A stretch of 64,000 nucleotides of DNA from Lottia gigantea. Taxonomy: Eukaryota; Mollusca; Gastropoda; Lottiidae. The notes beneath the pieces are model-generated. The model saw only the letters and a list, made by a program, of their open reading frames with translations. It did no database searches and was not told where the DNA came from. Of this stretch, positions 23,095-36,035 are shown one piece after another (the stretch's first letter is position 1; each line of letters starts with the position of its first letter). The stretch covers positions 95,169-159,168 of the forward strand of contig NW_008707370.1 in the NCBI RefSeq assembly GCF_000327385.1. Reading direction: 5' to 3'. The position numbers were made by a program, and so were the translations under genes.

Positions 23095-23475
23095 TTGTAA
23101 ATATGATACAATTAAATTTATGTCTTTTTAGTCACAGTCTGATACACAATGGGACCATCGTAACTGATTTTATGCATTGGACTAATTGCACCAGAAGCGG
23201 TTCTTTAAACTGAGCATATAAGTATGAGTTCCAACATCCTATACGAAATCTCCATACAGAGACTCCGATGTTCCCTGCTGGCAAGAGTGCACAGGCGTTT
23301 AACTATTGAATTCATCCCGATGCCGATATCACAGTGAAACGAGTCGTACCTAACCACAGAGGTCAACTGTAGACGTCTTACGTTAAGGCCTTTGAAGTCA
23401 ACGATGCTTTCACCCATTTTGCAGTGCTTCCTGGCATACACCAGACTTGTTGTAAAAAAGCAAGACTATTTCTTT

Positions 23476-23482
23476 ACTCACG
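23476..23482 (-). promoter_or_regulatory. Consensus splice donor overlapping the Delta stop codon
   Basis: The minus strand reads GTGTC|GTGAGTAAAG; the stop TGA (23480-23478) is inside the donor. Use of the donor would remove the stop and extend the protein past the membrane segment. Confidence 0.45.
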
Positions 23483-26400
23483 ACACTATTGCCATCTTTA
23501 TTGCCAATAAAATTATGAAAAACAAGAATGAATTATGAAATAATATGACAGCTGAGTTCTTAGAATTATTATGTATCACTTTTGAATCGGGATCATCAGA
23601 GGAAAGTTTTGTTTGATCACAGTTATCGCCCTTTAATTCTTTTGAACAAATACAAATATAATTGTCAGTATAAGATTTGCACACACTCCCTTCTGGACAG
23701 GGATGACTGGCACAAATATTTTTCTTTTCTTTTTCAAATTGGCAGAGTTTACCTGTCCAATTGTCAGTGCACGAACACGACACCTTTTTAGCTTTTCCCA
23801 CAACACATTGTCCGCCATTTTGGCAGTGTACTCCATAACATGGATTTCGCGGAGTCTCACACCGATATCCAGTGTAATTTGCCAGGCATGCGCAGCCTGC
23901 ATTAAAAAATCCTCTTTTATGACATTTGCCGCCATTAAAACATTGAATTCCTAAACAAGGGTCAAAAATTAAATCACAGTTTATTCCAGCAAACCCGTCA
24001 GCACAAACACAATGATATCCATTTACTCTGTCACGACATGAACCTCCTGAAAAACATGACACAATTATTTTGAAAACCCTAAGAAAATATATAGGTACTT
24101 TGCCAAAAGGGTGTTCTATGAGAGTCATAACTATTGCTCAAAGGTAACTCGATTCGCATTGCTAATTGAATCTGTAGACTTTGCTTAGAATGTCAGGTTC
24201 AGATTTGACAAGAAATTCCACCAATCAAGTTCTAAGATGGATTAATGGCTTTTCTATCAATATATAACGGCTTCAAGCAGGAATCAAGCAGAAAATCTCG
24301 CCCCCTCACCATTTTTGCAAGGATTTGAAGCACATTCGTTCTTCTCAATTTCACAAAAGTGACCATGGTAGCCTGGTAAACACGAACATGCCCACTTTTT
24401 CTTTAACCTCATACAAGTTCCATTATTCTTGCAAGCCATTTCACCACATGTTGGGTTGACGTTTTGACATCTCTCGCCTGAATAACCTTTCGTACATCTA
24501 CAGACTCGTTTGGTGCCGACCTCCTAAAAAATCGAAATGAATGGATGAATTAGACAAGGAAGACAACTCATCCGCCAATCCTTGAAAGCTTCACCCTAGG
24601 TGGATGGGTTCGAATAATTGTCACCTTGGCATTGATTGGACGAAACCAAATCCCATAATTTACTAAATGATCGCCGAAATAATTAAATCATGTAGACCAG
24701 GACAACAGGACTTCAATTGAAGTAGGCCGTATATACATGAACGAGGAATATTGCAAGTGTAATGTACAGGTGTCCCGATGCCAATTTGCTGACAATTGAT
24801 TTTGCAATTTCCTCAAAGCAGGTAATGGAGTTAAGTTAGTAACGTACCTCACATAGTCCATCATTTAAACAAAACCCTGTATAACAATATTCTTTTTCAC
24901 AGTTATCTCCCATGAATCCTGCTCTACAATTACAGGTGTAATTTTTGGTGTCGTCAGGAACGCACTCGGCCCCATTAAAACAAGGGGAATAACTTTCACA
25001 ATAGTCGTTGTCTGAAAAGAAGTGGAGAGCTTCTTTATAATAAGTTTTGAAGGTCTGTTTGAAGGGGCAAAACTGAGCATAGGCTTTAAATAAAGCTGCT
25101 TTCAAAAGGGTAAACCAACTACTGCTCTGGCATTCTGAGGTCTCGTTACAGTGGCGTTGGTTAAAGAGAAAAACGGGGGCGGCACAACTTTAATGTTGAA
25201 GGGCCCGAACAACACCACGTTTTTGTCCAAAATAATCCCGACAGATTTCCAAAAAACATGTTGACTTTGAAGGAGATTGGGTTACATAGGGCTCCAGAGA
25301 TCGACTGCTGCAACTTGCTTATACTTACATATATTACAGTAGGATCCACTCCAACCGTCATTACAGATACACTGCCATGCTGTCTTGCAATACCCCCGTA
25401 AACATTTGACATCAGTCACACACTCCTGGCAGTCTCGACCCCTCCAGCCACTCTGACAACTGAAAAAGTTAGGACATAACACTGAAGGCTTATTGGCCTG
25501 GACATGTATCACTGTAGGACATAGAAAACATCGTTCATTCCGTTTGGGTATAATGGCCAATTCTATATTCGAACAGTGATATACCGTATAATTGCGAATG
25601 AAATGCGCAATCATTTACTCAATGAATAATGCACACCCATTCTGGTGTAGGTTCGGAAACGTTTGGCAATATAATTTGGCGATTCTGGAATGTGTTTTAA
25701 CCAACATTTATCACAGAAAACATGGCGTGAGATCGGCAGGAACTGGTAAATATAGAAGCAAAAAAATAAAACGATAGAACGATACTTACATGCAATTCAA
25801 TGGCTTATCACAAAACCCATTGGACTTTAGGCAACTTTTTGGGCACTGCACTGAAAATATTAAAAGTTTTCCATTTAATGTAAGAGGATAAGTTCGAAAT
25901 AACATAGTATTATCAAATGTCTATAAAACTGGAAGTACTCGTTTAGCAGGGTGGGGCTGGGATAACAGAACCACACCCCCTGCTCCTATTTCCTCCTCCC
26001 CCGGAAATGTTAATGCCATTATGGAAAGGATGGAGCGAAACAAAAACTGAAATATTGAATCAAACTGTTAGCAAAAATGTGCAAATATAAGCAAATGTGC
26101 AAATATAATCACCTTTATCACAAAGTTCTCCTTGCCAACCCTGTGAACATACTTTCACACCACCCTGAGTACATCGATAGTGTCCAAACTGATCGTCACG
26201 CTCCTTACACCACTTGTCACACCCTAGACCGTGATAGTTCTCGTCACACGTCACGCGGTAACTAAACTCTAACCGTGACGTGCGGGTAAGGCGTTCATCT
26301 TCCACCCATAATGGCGATGGTTTTAATCTTTTGGCACGACTAGCTCTCAAGATGATATGTCTGGTATCTGAAAATAGATTGGAGTTAATGCCAATGAATA

Positions 26401-29400
26401 TACAGTATAATTATAAAATTAAACAGGCTTAAACTCTATCTAACCGGGTGTCCGATTTTGATTCTATAAAGGATGAAGCTTCAAAACATTATGTCCACGG
26501 AGCAAGAAGCTCTTTTTGACTTGTGCAATGCATATGCGTAGGTCATAGATTTCTGATAGTGCAACAGACATAGCGTGAACAAGACGTGCCCGGTCTATAC
26601 ATTTATAGGGGTATAAGATAAATACAAAGATAAAGTCATACCGGAAGTGCTTTTATTTCGATGTTGATCATGCCAGGCGTCCAGTATGAAGGCAAAATTA
26701 CCCTACAAAACATACATAAGAAAGTATAAAAATACCAGTACATATTTAGATGGGTCGAATCTCCAGAACAAAATACGGAATTTGAGGTCGCAGAGTAGTG
26801 CGGTTCCTATAATTCCCGAAATACCTGTCCACAACATGGCGACATTATGACATGGCGCAAATGACATTCAAAACTAAATGGTTTTCGCGATAGTGACGTC
26901 TTCATCTAGAACAGTTTTTCTAGAATTACGGGAAACGAATAGAAGGTATAAGGTACTCCCGTATAAATACAAACGGTTAGAAAACCAATTTAGATCCCTT
27001 TCAGAGATCTCAGAGGCTCGTAAAACAGTTATTCAATTGTGTAGTTCTTAGCAAAAATTAATTGCCTTAAGTTAATTAATTAGAAATTAATAATGATTGT
27101 GCAAGCATAGTCCTATTAATTGTATGTTCGTTTGTGATTGATTGGTAATTAGTATGAGAATTCAGTATTTTTTACGCTGTTCCCACCATATACCCAACGT
27201 TAGCGAATTCCCCATCGTTACATAATACGTGCCGATATAATGGTTTAGATACTTTAGATAAATTTGATCAATGAACTTAAAGGGGTTGTAAAAAAAGTTT
27301 GTTAGCTTTTAATGTGTATCAAGGCAATTTATGGCTTTTATTATTAGCTAAATTCCAATTTTCCATCAGATATCTGTGGTTCCTGTAATTATAGAAATGT
27401 TTAATCTTATAGGACCTTACAACGTAAGCTGCTAACAATATCTACTGACCTTTGCGATACCTATGAACGCTTCGAGGAAGCAACCTATAGACGCCTAACT
27501 GATAATTTTGCAAAGGGGGCAAAAAGATGTGTACCCTATAACCTACAAATTTTAGAAAACCTCTTTGAAATCCCTTTTAAAGGATCATCCAGATAGATAT
27601 TTTACCCCTAAGTCAGATTCAACTTTTTACAACCAAAAATTTGACTAACTACCGAATACTATTAATGCCATTATAACTAACGACGACTACTTACCGGCCA
27701 CGAGAAACTGAATGGTATCGCAACAGAAAATGCAGGTTCTGCTCCGATTCCAATTCCTATATTATTGGCACCAACTATCTGGGTTTTAGTTTCACCAAAG
27801 GTACAGGCCGGGTAAACAGGAACAGGTTTCTGATAGTGCAACAGACATAGCGTGAAAAACGTCCGACAGGTGGCAGTGCAGGCATCGTCCACTTCCGGTC
27901 CTGCACAACATCTCCCACTGACAGTTCGGCCATGTTTGTTGAATAACGATCTGATTTTAACCTCGAATACTCCACTGTTAGATACCTGAAAGAAATTAAA
28001 GGGGCATTATCACACCTGTTTTCCCTTAAATATCGTTTTAGGATATCTCAAGATAAGTTTCACTGTAAAGAGTCCGCTAATATGGATATTTCTATATTTG
28101 TTTGCGAACCCTTTCCCACTGTCCTGTTCCCCTTTAAAGATTTAGCTTTATCTTCAAAGATCTCCTTATATCAAAACTATCCATGAGCGAAAAACAAATC
28201 ACATATGGCTTGAGCAAACACTAACATCAAGTCACATATTGCTTGGAGTTATAGGACCTTGTCGTAAAATTACAGACACCGTAATTCACTTTTACACTTT
28301 TACACAGTCAAGATGAAGACAGGTGATTTTCAAGACTAAGTATTCTCATTGAAGAGTAATCACACATCAGATCTTTATTTCATCTCGTTTAAAGATGAAT
28401 TAAAACTGGCGGCAACTTGTTTTGATTTGAAGATAAATTAAATTGAATCCCGTGTTACTCATTAGACCTCTTTTATATATAGCAGAGAGGTGTATCTTAA
28501 CTATATAGACCTCTATTGTATATAGCAGAGAAGTGTATCTCCACTATATAGACCTCTATTATATATAGCAGAGAAGTGTATCTCCACTATATAGACCTCT
28601 ATTATATATAGTAAAGAAGTGTATCTTAACTATATAGACCTCTATTATATATAGCAGAGAAGTCTGTCTCCACTGTATAGACCTCTATTATATATAGCAG
28701 ATAAGTGTATCTTAACTATATAGGCCTCTATTATATATAGCAGAGAAGTGTCTCTTCACTATATAGACCTCTATTGTATATAGCAGAGAAGTGTATCTTC
28801 ACTATGTAGACCTCTATTATATAATAGCAGAGAAGTGTATCTTCACTATATAGACCTCTATTATATAGAGCAGAGACGTGTATCTTATTTCATTATTATA
28901 AACCTCTATTATATATAGCAGATAAGTGTATCTTCACTATATAGACCTCTATATTGCAAAGAAATGGCCCGAGGGGTTGGGGGTCAAAAATTACCAACCT
29001 AATACGCCACTGGAAATCTCAAATTGTGAGAGTCGATATTCTCACCTATACCCTGTATAATTCTAAAGACCATCTTCTTTATAAAACAGAAGCCACACAT
29101 TACTCAAGATATGTTTATCGTTTACTGTTTAAAAAAAAATACCTTGAATCGATTTAGAAAGGAATTTTTAGATTAAACATTGATCAATTCCAGATTGGAA
29201 AGCATGTCGAACACGTGAGTGTATTTGAAGCTGCAAAGTTTCTCTTTCAAAATCAAACAGAAAGGTCAAGGGTTAATGTAATTCCCGGATGACTGAAATA
29301 TGTGGTTTATATCATGCCGAATGCAACACGTGTTCATGTTAGGACAACAAATAGCAGTTGGTATTTCAGCCATGTTCCCAAAAGAACACATCAAAATTTT

Positions 29401-30978
29401 GATCGGAAATAAAATGTTAGCAAAGAAAATAAATCAAATTGAACATGTGCTCCTGCGTTTGAAATCAAGAACTTTATCTTGTAAATCTCTGATGTAATAA
29501 TTGATGTATTCCAAAGCTGAAATCCAGAGTACCTAATTGTGACCTACGCCAGTGCTTCTTTAAGAGAGCATATCTCTTATAAAACCTTATACTAATAAAT
29601 TGTCATACACAGACACATTCTTAAGCAAAAGTTTTCATCTACTATGGAAGGCGACTGCGGCCATTACTACTCTCGCCTTTACGCCTACGAGAAAACGAGT
29701 AAAAGGGCGAGCATTAGATAGTAGTAATGACCGCAGTCGGCTTTCATAATCTACTCGACGATCATTGTCTGAGGTGACTTTTTATCAATTATTTCCAATT
29801 TAAAACTGTTTGCATCGCAATTTGCGAATCAAAATAACAACTTTTGCGACCTTATGATATGCTAAAATTAATATTTATCACGACGATCTGCGAATCAAAT
29901 TAAATAGAATAATTTCATGAAAATTTTGCCAAATCTATTAAACTCTGCGGTCTCTATAAATTTTAACGACCTTAGCTAGATCCATTATATCTTATCTTTT
30001 AATATAATTATGTCATTATTACATGTATTACTTTAGACGTAATCGACGAGATCGATCTAGGGTTTACTAAAGGAACATTTTGAATTTCTTCCAAATTTCT
30101 ATCGCTAAATTGCAATATATAAGTGTTTTAATTTACAAAGAAACGTTTTATATACGTTTTACCCAAGGGAGGGAATTCTGTGCAATTTTATCTGACCACT
30201 GAGGCTACTTATGAAAATATCATAAATATCAAAAATTTACAGAAAAATGTTCGAATCGTTAAGAAAGATTACAGACGCCTATATTAAGTCTTCGGAGTAC
30301 TGTAATTCGAAGCATTACACGGAGGTACATGATGTACCTCTCAAATCGAGAGAATACCCACCGCTAACTGACTTAAACCTTATTCCTCACTCTCTACTCA
30401 TTTTGTTCTGTCAAATCCACCACATGCTCAACCTATGTCTCTCTCCTTCTAACTGTCTCTCTCTAAACACTCTGTCTCATCTCATCTTCGTTCCTCATCC
30501 ATTCCCTTCCTCTGGACTTCACCATCTTCTTGAGTTTCCGCTCTTCCCCTCTGACTTCTCAACATTTACTCTCTACCCCGGCCTTTTTCGTTTATCCCGT
30601 CTCTCTTCTACACTTCTCAGTGTACCAAATTTCCTATTGCCCCTACCTCCATTTCTTCCATCGTCTCTACTCCAAGCGTGTCTTCTTCCATCACCTCTAT
30701 TCCCCTTTCCTTTATCTCAACCATCCGATATCTTCTCTCTGTTCGTCCTCCCTCTCTACTTCAGGGTTCCATTTCATAATCACTTTTGCGACCCAAAATT
30801 CATCACGCCAAACTTCGAATCAAAGTATTTTTTAATTATGATGTCAATGATATTCGGTAAATTAAGAATTACCTACATATTATTATGTACGAAGACAGCA
30901 CTAATGTAATAAGTCATAAATTCTTACCTCTCCCGCATAAACAAATAACACACATATCCATAAATATACTTCCGACAT
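23478..30978 (-). CDS. Delta: Delta-type Notch ligand (MNLL, DSL, nine EGF repeats) with no visible cytoplasmic tail
   Basis: Nine exons join in frame to 1797 nt, 598 aa: 30928-30978, 27695-27985, 26642-26702, 26113-26367, 25790-25850, 25329-25459, 24848-25011, 24310-24523, 23478-24046. Domain order: signal peptide (1-17); MNLL/C2 domain with SGVFEVKI, RCCAGPEVDDACTATCRTFF and CTFGE; DSL domain (about 173-217) with YRVTCDENYHGLGCDKWC and KVCSQGWQGELC; then nine EGF repeats, the first two of the short Delta/Jagged kind (GFCDKPLNCICQSGW, CKTAWQCICNDGWSG). DSL ligands bind Notch on neighbouring cells. After EGF9 come about 25 polar residues and a hydrophobic stretch (FLFFIILLAIKMAIVS) ending at the stop. 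Delta proteins normally continue for 100 or more cytoplasmic residues. The stop lies inside a GTGAGT donor, so a longer isoform is possible; GPI or bare membrane anchoring is the alternative. No cysteine-rich Jagged domain is present, which favours Delta. Confidence 0.92.
27277..27580. mobile_element. MITE family B in Delta intron 2
   Basis: Starts 'ttaaaggggttgtaaaaaa', with 'ctgtggttcctgtaat' and a mirrored 'agaaaacctctttgaaatcc' end. Confidence 0.75.
28464..28955. repeat. 43-bp minisatellite in Delta intron 1
   Basis: About eleven copies of a unit containing 'tatagacctctattatata', 'gcagagaagtgtatct'. The spacing of the 'gacctc' landmark is 43 bases. Confidence 0.95.
29640..29753. repeat. 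Imperfect hairpin in Delta intron 1
   Basis: Arms 29640-29680 and 29702-29753 are inverted copies around 'gcgactgcgg.cattactact'. The loop is about 20 bases. Confidence 0.65.
29935..30560 (+). repeat. Dispersed repeat D (copy 3) in Delta intron 1
   Basis: Shares 'tagatccattatatcttat', 'gacgagatcgatct', 'aacgttttatatacgtttta', 'actgaggctacttatgaa', 'cggagtactgtaattcgaag', then a long CT-rich tail to about 30760 that creates a spurious open frame. Confidence 0.7.
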
Positions 30979-31117
30979 CTGTAATGAAAACAGATTAGTA
31001 AAATTCCACAAATATATTTCAACTGAAGATTAAATGGAAATATTATGAAGAAAATGTCATTTTACATTCAGGATCAATTACTTCAATCATTGAACCAATG
31101 AAAACATTTGTTTTTGT

Positions 31118-31214
31118 CACGTGAATATTTACATCACGTCGTCTGCTACAGGTGAAGCGCACGTGCACATGTTTATGAATGAAGACTAATAAAAACTAAA
31201 AAGCGACCAATCAG
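31118..31214. promoter_or_regulatory. Putative Delta promoter: E-boxes and CCAAT box
   Basis: Within 240 bases upstream of the Delta ATG are CACGTG (31118-31123), CAGGTG (31149-31154), a GCACGTGC palindrome (CACGTG at 31160-31165) and CCAATCAG (31207-31214). CAGGTG-type boxes fit proneural bHLH activators and CACGTG fits class B bHLH factors, both known to act on Delta genes elsewhere. Function here is inference. Confidence 0.4.
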
Positions 31215-31478
31215 AGTGAAGAAAAGGAGAAGTTTGTTTGGGAGGGGCGTAAAATTTCAAGATGAATTTTTAATGACAATAAATAAAAATAGTCTTTGAC
31301 AAGAAGAAATATACAAAGAATAAAACAAACAGAACTGGAGAGATTAATTCGCAACTTTAGTTTTAATATCCATCAAAAACCTATACAACCACCATACGAA
31401 ATATCGTATTAGCACAGTGGTTCCCAACCTTTCTCAGCCTTGACACCACTGGAGCAATCACGTGGACCTTTCACCCCC

Positions 31479-31528
31479 NNNNNNNNNNNNNNNNNNNNNN
31501 NNNNNNNNNNNNNNNNNNNNNNNNNNNN
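31479..31528. other. Assembly gap (50 N) beside poly-C
   Basis: A run of exactly 50 N flanked by C-rich low-complexity sequence (31530-31573). Missing sequence of unknown true length. Confidence 1.
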
Positions 31529-31574
31529 GCCTTTTCACCCCCCCCCCCCCCCACCCCCCCCCCCCCCTCCCCCG

Positions 31575-32825
31575 AAATATGATTTCGAGAATATTTTGCA
31601 TTAAGGAACCTTTCACTTATTACTAGTCTATGGCTTTTGTCGCTTTCGACAATTCTATTTAAGATATCAACTTCCGGTTGTCAAATTCTTATTTTAGAAA
31701 AGGATTCAGATAGTTACAATTGAATAAGTTCAGCTCAAAAACCCTGGGGTATCGAATCTAAAAATTACATTTTACTGTAACCTGCAACAAATCATTCTCG
31801 ACAATACATGTCAAACCATTCTTTAGATTAAAAATCACTCACACCCTATTATGTGTCGTCATTTCCGCATACTATCAAAGTCAATTTCGAAATCTCACAA
31901 ATCTCGGGGGAAGTCTCATGTGGTGAATTATGGTTCGACATTTCATAACATTTATAAAAGACAAATTTGTAAATAAACAATAATCTTATTGTTCATGTTT
32001 GTTTATCTACACACATCCCAGGGGTAAACGTTTTCACTTTTCAGAATGATATTCTTACGTCAGGTTTGTCTACAATGGATACGTAGATGTTGATAAACGA
32101 AATATTGTAATGACGACTAAGTTTTCCTGAAATTCGTTGAACCAAGCAAAAAACTAAAAATACTTTAATAACCTTTAAAACAAAGCCCAAGATAATAAAA
32201 ATCAGCTTTCCTCTGATTGTATACGAACATGGTGTTTAGGTATCATTCTGATTTACAATACAGGAGAATAAATGGCCAATCCTGGATATTTATCAAATTT
32301 TGCCCTCAAATGGACTGAAAATTTAATTTCTGTAACGTGGAAATATGTCGGGCTGCAGACGACATGACGACAGAACCGGTTGATCAATGTCAGAAAATGT
32401 CTGATTTTCAAATTACAGTGTGCACGCACCAAGTTAACCATACATAAACATGTCAGTTTTAAGATATGATTAATCTTTATTATCATTTTAACAGTGGAAC
32501 TCATCTGTGTTTATGATATTCTGAAATTTCGACATTTCCAATATGTTGACCCTAGGTCATTGCATACTGACCTTTCAGTAAGGTCAAGTACTTGTGATAT
32601 GCAAACCATATGAGTAAAACAAACAAGATTCAGATCTTTAATGCAGATTACGTGCTTCCTAGAAGATATGCAAGGTTGTTAGAAGACTTACAAAAAAAAA
32701 TCATACAAAAGTCGGTCAAAGTGCCAGTTGTCAACTGTTGTACACATTCGCATATCATATCCTGTTTACTTTACCAGGCCTTGAAAAAATTCTGAAGAAC
32801 AGAATAAAATGGAGTAAACTTCTAA
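31575..32825. other. Spacer without recognised gene
   Basis: Nothing coding recognised. Confidence 0.5.
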
Positions 32826-32831
32826 GATCCG

Positions 32832-33010
32832 TAGACTAAAGAATAGTAGGATGTGAAATTTCTTGGGAGTAAGCAATATGGCGTACAATTCCTAGATCAT
32901 TTAGATAGGCTACAGAATAGTAGGCCGTAGAATTCTTTCGTAACAGAACAATATGGCGTAAAATTCTAAGAAATAGTAGAACAGAAGGCCAAAGATCTGT
33001 GGTGGTTAAG
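32832..33010. repeat. Two-copy tandem repeat of about 90 bp
   Basis: 'agaatagtagg..gt' and 'caatatggcgta.aattc' recur at about 90-base spacing, with a third partial unit. Confidence 0.65.
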
Positions 33011-33014
33011 AAAT

Positions 33015-34115
33015 AGTCACTATTCAAAAGATGCGACGGACTTTGTAGATTTTGTCCCTACTATGGTACATTTGATACATTATACAAAGGGAACACTTCC
33101 CGGCGTCTAACCCGAACATCACTTTTATTGTATATATTATGGGCTACCAGTGTTTCTAGACAGTTCTGCTATCACTGGAATCGTTCATTTGGTTTGTAAT
33201 TTCAACATGAATGTTTGACAGCCATCATTTTATTATTTTATATCAAAGCAAAATCTTTTTAAAACAAACAAACAACGCCTATCTTCATTTCTAAATCAGA
33301 CATAAAAAATAGTCCCACCCACTTCGTGCTTACCAGGAAACAAAGAAATTAGCCAATGAGATAAGAGACAAGTGAAACACGTGATAAAATCACGTCATGT
33401 GACACGAGAACAAAAGAGAACTGTTACTGATAATTAAAATATTATGTCAGAAGACCATTTTGATCTGATTTTAACCAGAAACACGATAAATAACAACGGA
33501 TCTGATTGCTCCAGACGTTCCTAATTACAGAATATTGTCTCGGCAATCTGACTGGCTAACTGAAACTCAAGCTACAAATCAAAACCGTGAAAACACAAAC
33601 TGTTTTAGGAAGATCTAGTAAGAAATCAAATACAAACCAGCTGATGCATTTTGAATATTTTAAACATTAAACAGACAGGACAGTGTTTTTTCTAATCTGA
33701 TTAAAAACGTAATCAAAGTCGTCTGTACTCAGAAACAGGTGAAGTTAGAATTATCACAGTGGCTGCATTTCAAATTTTACAATATTAGCCTGGTTAGATG
33801 ATGAAATTAATGGGTATATTCCAATAATGCATAACAACCGTTTATGTACAGCAGGGGTCACCATGCCAAAGATGGCAGCTATCACAAAGGTATTCCGAGT
33901 CTTTGGCAACTAGCCCTTGATATTTTATATCTCCTGGGAGTAGATGGAATTTAAAATGATATTATATTTTCAGTCCACTATAATAATCAATGGCAAGATT
34001 CCAGACATCGCAATACCATCAACCAAACCAACATCACGTACCACACGATGGACCTATATTCCACCAACAAGTTTTATCCCACCCCATCGCCGACCTACCT
34101 ATAATCCAGCCTACC
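33015..34115. other. Spacer without recognised gene
   Basis: No defended gene. A 75-codon frame (33944-34171) overlaps the next repeat array and is not supported. Confidence 0.5.
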
Positions 34116-34119
34116 CAAC

Positions 34120-34830
34120 CAAAATGACCAAAGTGGTACAGCTTAAAAGGTATGGAATGTGTTCAAATTAGAGGATTTTTCAGCAAGATACATGTAGCAA
34201 CGGTTATTAAGCAATTGGATAAAGAACATTTTAAGGTGATGTTACAATCTAATCCAGAATGGCAAACAATTTCAGAATGAATAAAGTGGTACATACACAT
34301 TCAATAACGCCTGGATTGAGTTCAAATTAGAGGATTTTTCATCTAACGAAGCAACGAAGGTTATAAAGCACTGGAATAATGAATACGTTAATATTGTATG
34401 AATCTAAAAAGTAACGAGTTTTCTTATGTCAGAATGACCATAGTGGTTCAGCTTCAATAAGGTTTGGGATGAGTTCAAATTAGAGAATTTTCCATCAAGA
34501 TACATGTAGCAACGAAGTTATAAAGCAATTAAATAACGAACACGTTAACGTTACGATTAGATCTAAAATAGCAAACAATTTCTAATGTCAGAATGACCAT
34601 AGTGGTACAGCTTCAATAAGGTTTGGGATGAGTTCAAATTAGAGAATTTTCCATCAAGATACAATTAGCAACGAATGTATAACACACACGTTAATGTTAC
34701 AATCTAAAATAGAAAACAATTTTCTGATGTCAGAATTGACAAAGTGTTACACCTGAGATAACGTCTGGAATGAGTTCAAATTAGAGGATTTTCATCACGT
34801 TATTGCATTAAAGTACTTACGTTAATGATT
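34120..34830. repeat. Tandem repeat of about 155 bp, about 4.5 copies
   Basis: Units begin with 'agtggtacagcttcaataag' and contain 'gagttcaaattagag.attt' and 'tgtcagaatgacc'. They start near 34133, 34285, 34441, 34600 and 34738. Confidence 0.85.
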
Positions 34831-35356
34831 CTATGAGTGTTTATGAGGTGGAATTATTACATTAGACTGTCACGATGTTGTAATTATATATTTAACAAGG
34901 ACCACACATACCATCATAAAACACCTGTACATCTACTGAGCTCATAAAACATCATTATGGGAATCTGAAATATAAACCAAAAACTGCAACAGTTGCACAA
35001 GCAAAATTTTTTTTAACATTCACGTTTTCAAAATATCAAAATATATCCATGTGTGATGTGTTCAAGGTTATCTGATTTTGTGAAACTAAAACCTGCGATC
35101 GCAGTTGACATCTTGTTGTTTTGGCCTATAGCTAATATGAACTTTTCGATTAATATCTTTTAATGTCTATCATCTCACTCTATTCTTACATCATTTCAAA
35201 CGAGACGTGCTCACGAAAGCAACCAATAAAGTGAGCTGTCTAGTTAGAGCGCTGTATCACAATTAAATTCCGGTCGCATTTGGTTAGATCCAATTGTTCT
35301 GTTAGATAATTAATTAGCTTCTTTTGAATGTGAATCGCGACCATTTATTAATTTTG

Positions 35357-35560
35357 AGTCAGATGTCCGTGGTTCCTGTTATTATAGAATGCTTTAGCAA
35401 TCGTTTAGACTATCGTAAAGCTGCTACCAATATCCAAGGGCCTTTGCGATAAGAATGTAATAAAACACTAAGTGGAATAATTACAAGATTGAAAATCTGA
35501 TTAAAAATTGGTATGGTACAAATCGATGCTATCAGTTTCCCTCATAAACATAAAAAGTTA
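35357..35560. mobile_element. MITE family B, degenerate copy
   Basis: 'gtccgtggttcctgttatta' and 'ttggtatggtacaaatcgatg' retain the family order; the termini are lost. Confidence 0.55.
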
Positions 35561-35925
35561 AGTGCAACTTTTTACGATTTTTTTAATATTTCATCACATC
35601 TTGGCAAGGATCTTCTTGAGTTTTTAATTATTTTTTTATTTTTTTAAATATTTTTAAACTTGTAAACAAAATACTGATTAATAACAATTAAGAACATACG
35701 TAGAAAACGTAAACGAACACTTGATAAAAAAAAATCTTACCAATTGAGATTGATTGATAAGCGTAAAATAGTAATAAAGAATTTTCAACATAAAACGAAG
35801 CAATAATCAACAGATGCTATCAGTTTTATTTGGTTCCAATTCAGTTATCTTATTGACATTTTACTCTATTCCAATGTGGTTTTAATTTCTGAGAGCAGTC
35901 TCTCTATAGGAATCGATTCAGTTCG

Positions 35926-36035
35926 CCCCATACGTTCGCCTATGGTCCGTTCGCCCTCTAGAAACGTTCGACCAAGGTCCGTTCGCCCTCTATAAACGTT
36001 CGACGGAGATCCGTTCGTTCCTTATGTAAATGTAA
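35926..36035. repeat. Minisatellite of about 34 bp, three copies
   Basis: Repeated 'gtccgttcgccctctagaaa' followed by 'cgttcgac'. Confidence 0.75.

Noticed and set aside
30247-30909. 220-codon frame in Delta intron 1
   Set aside because: Covers repeat D and its CT-rich tail; Leu/Ser/Pro bias comes from pyrimidine-rich DNA.
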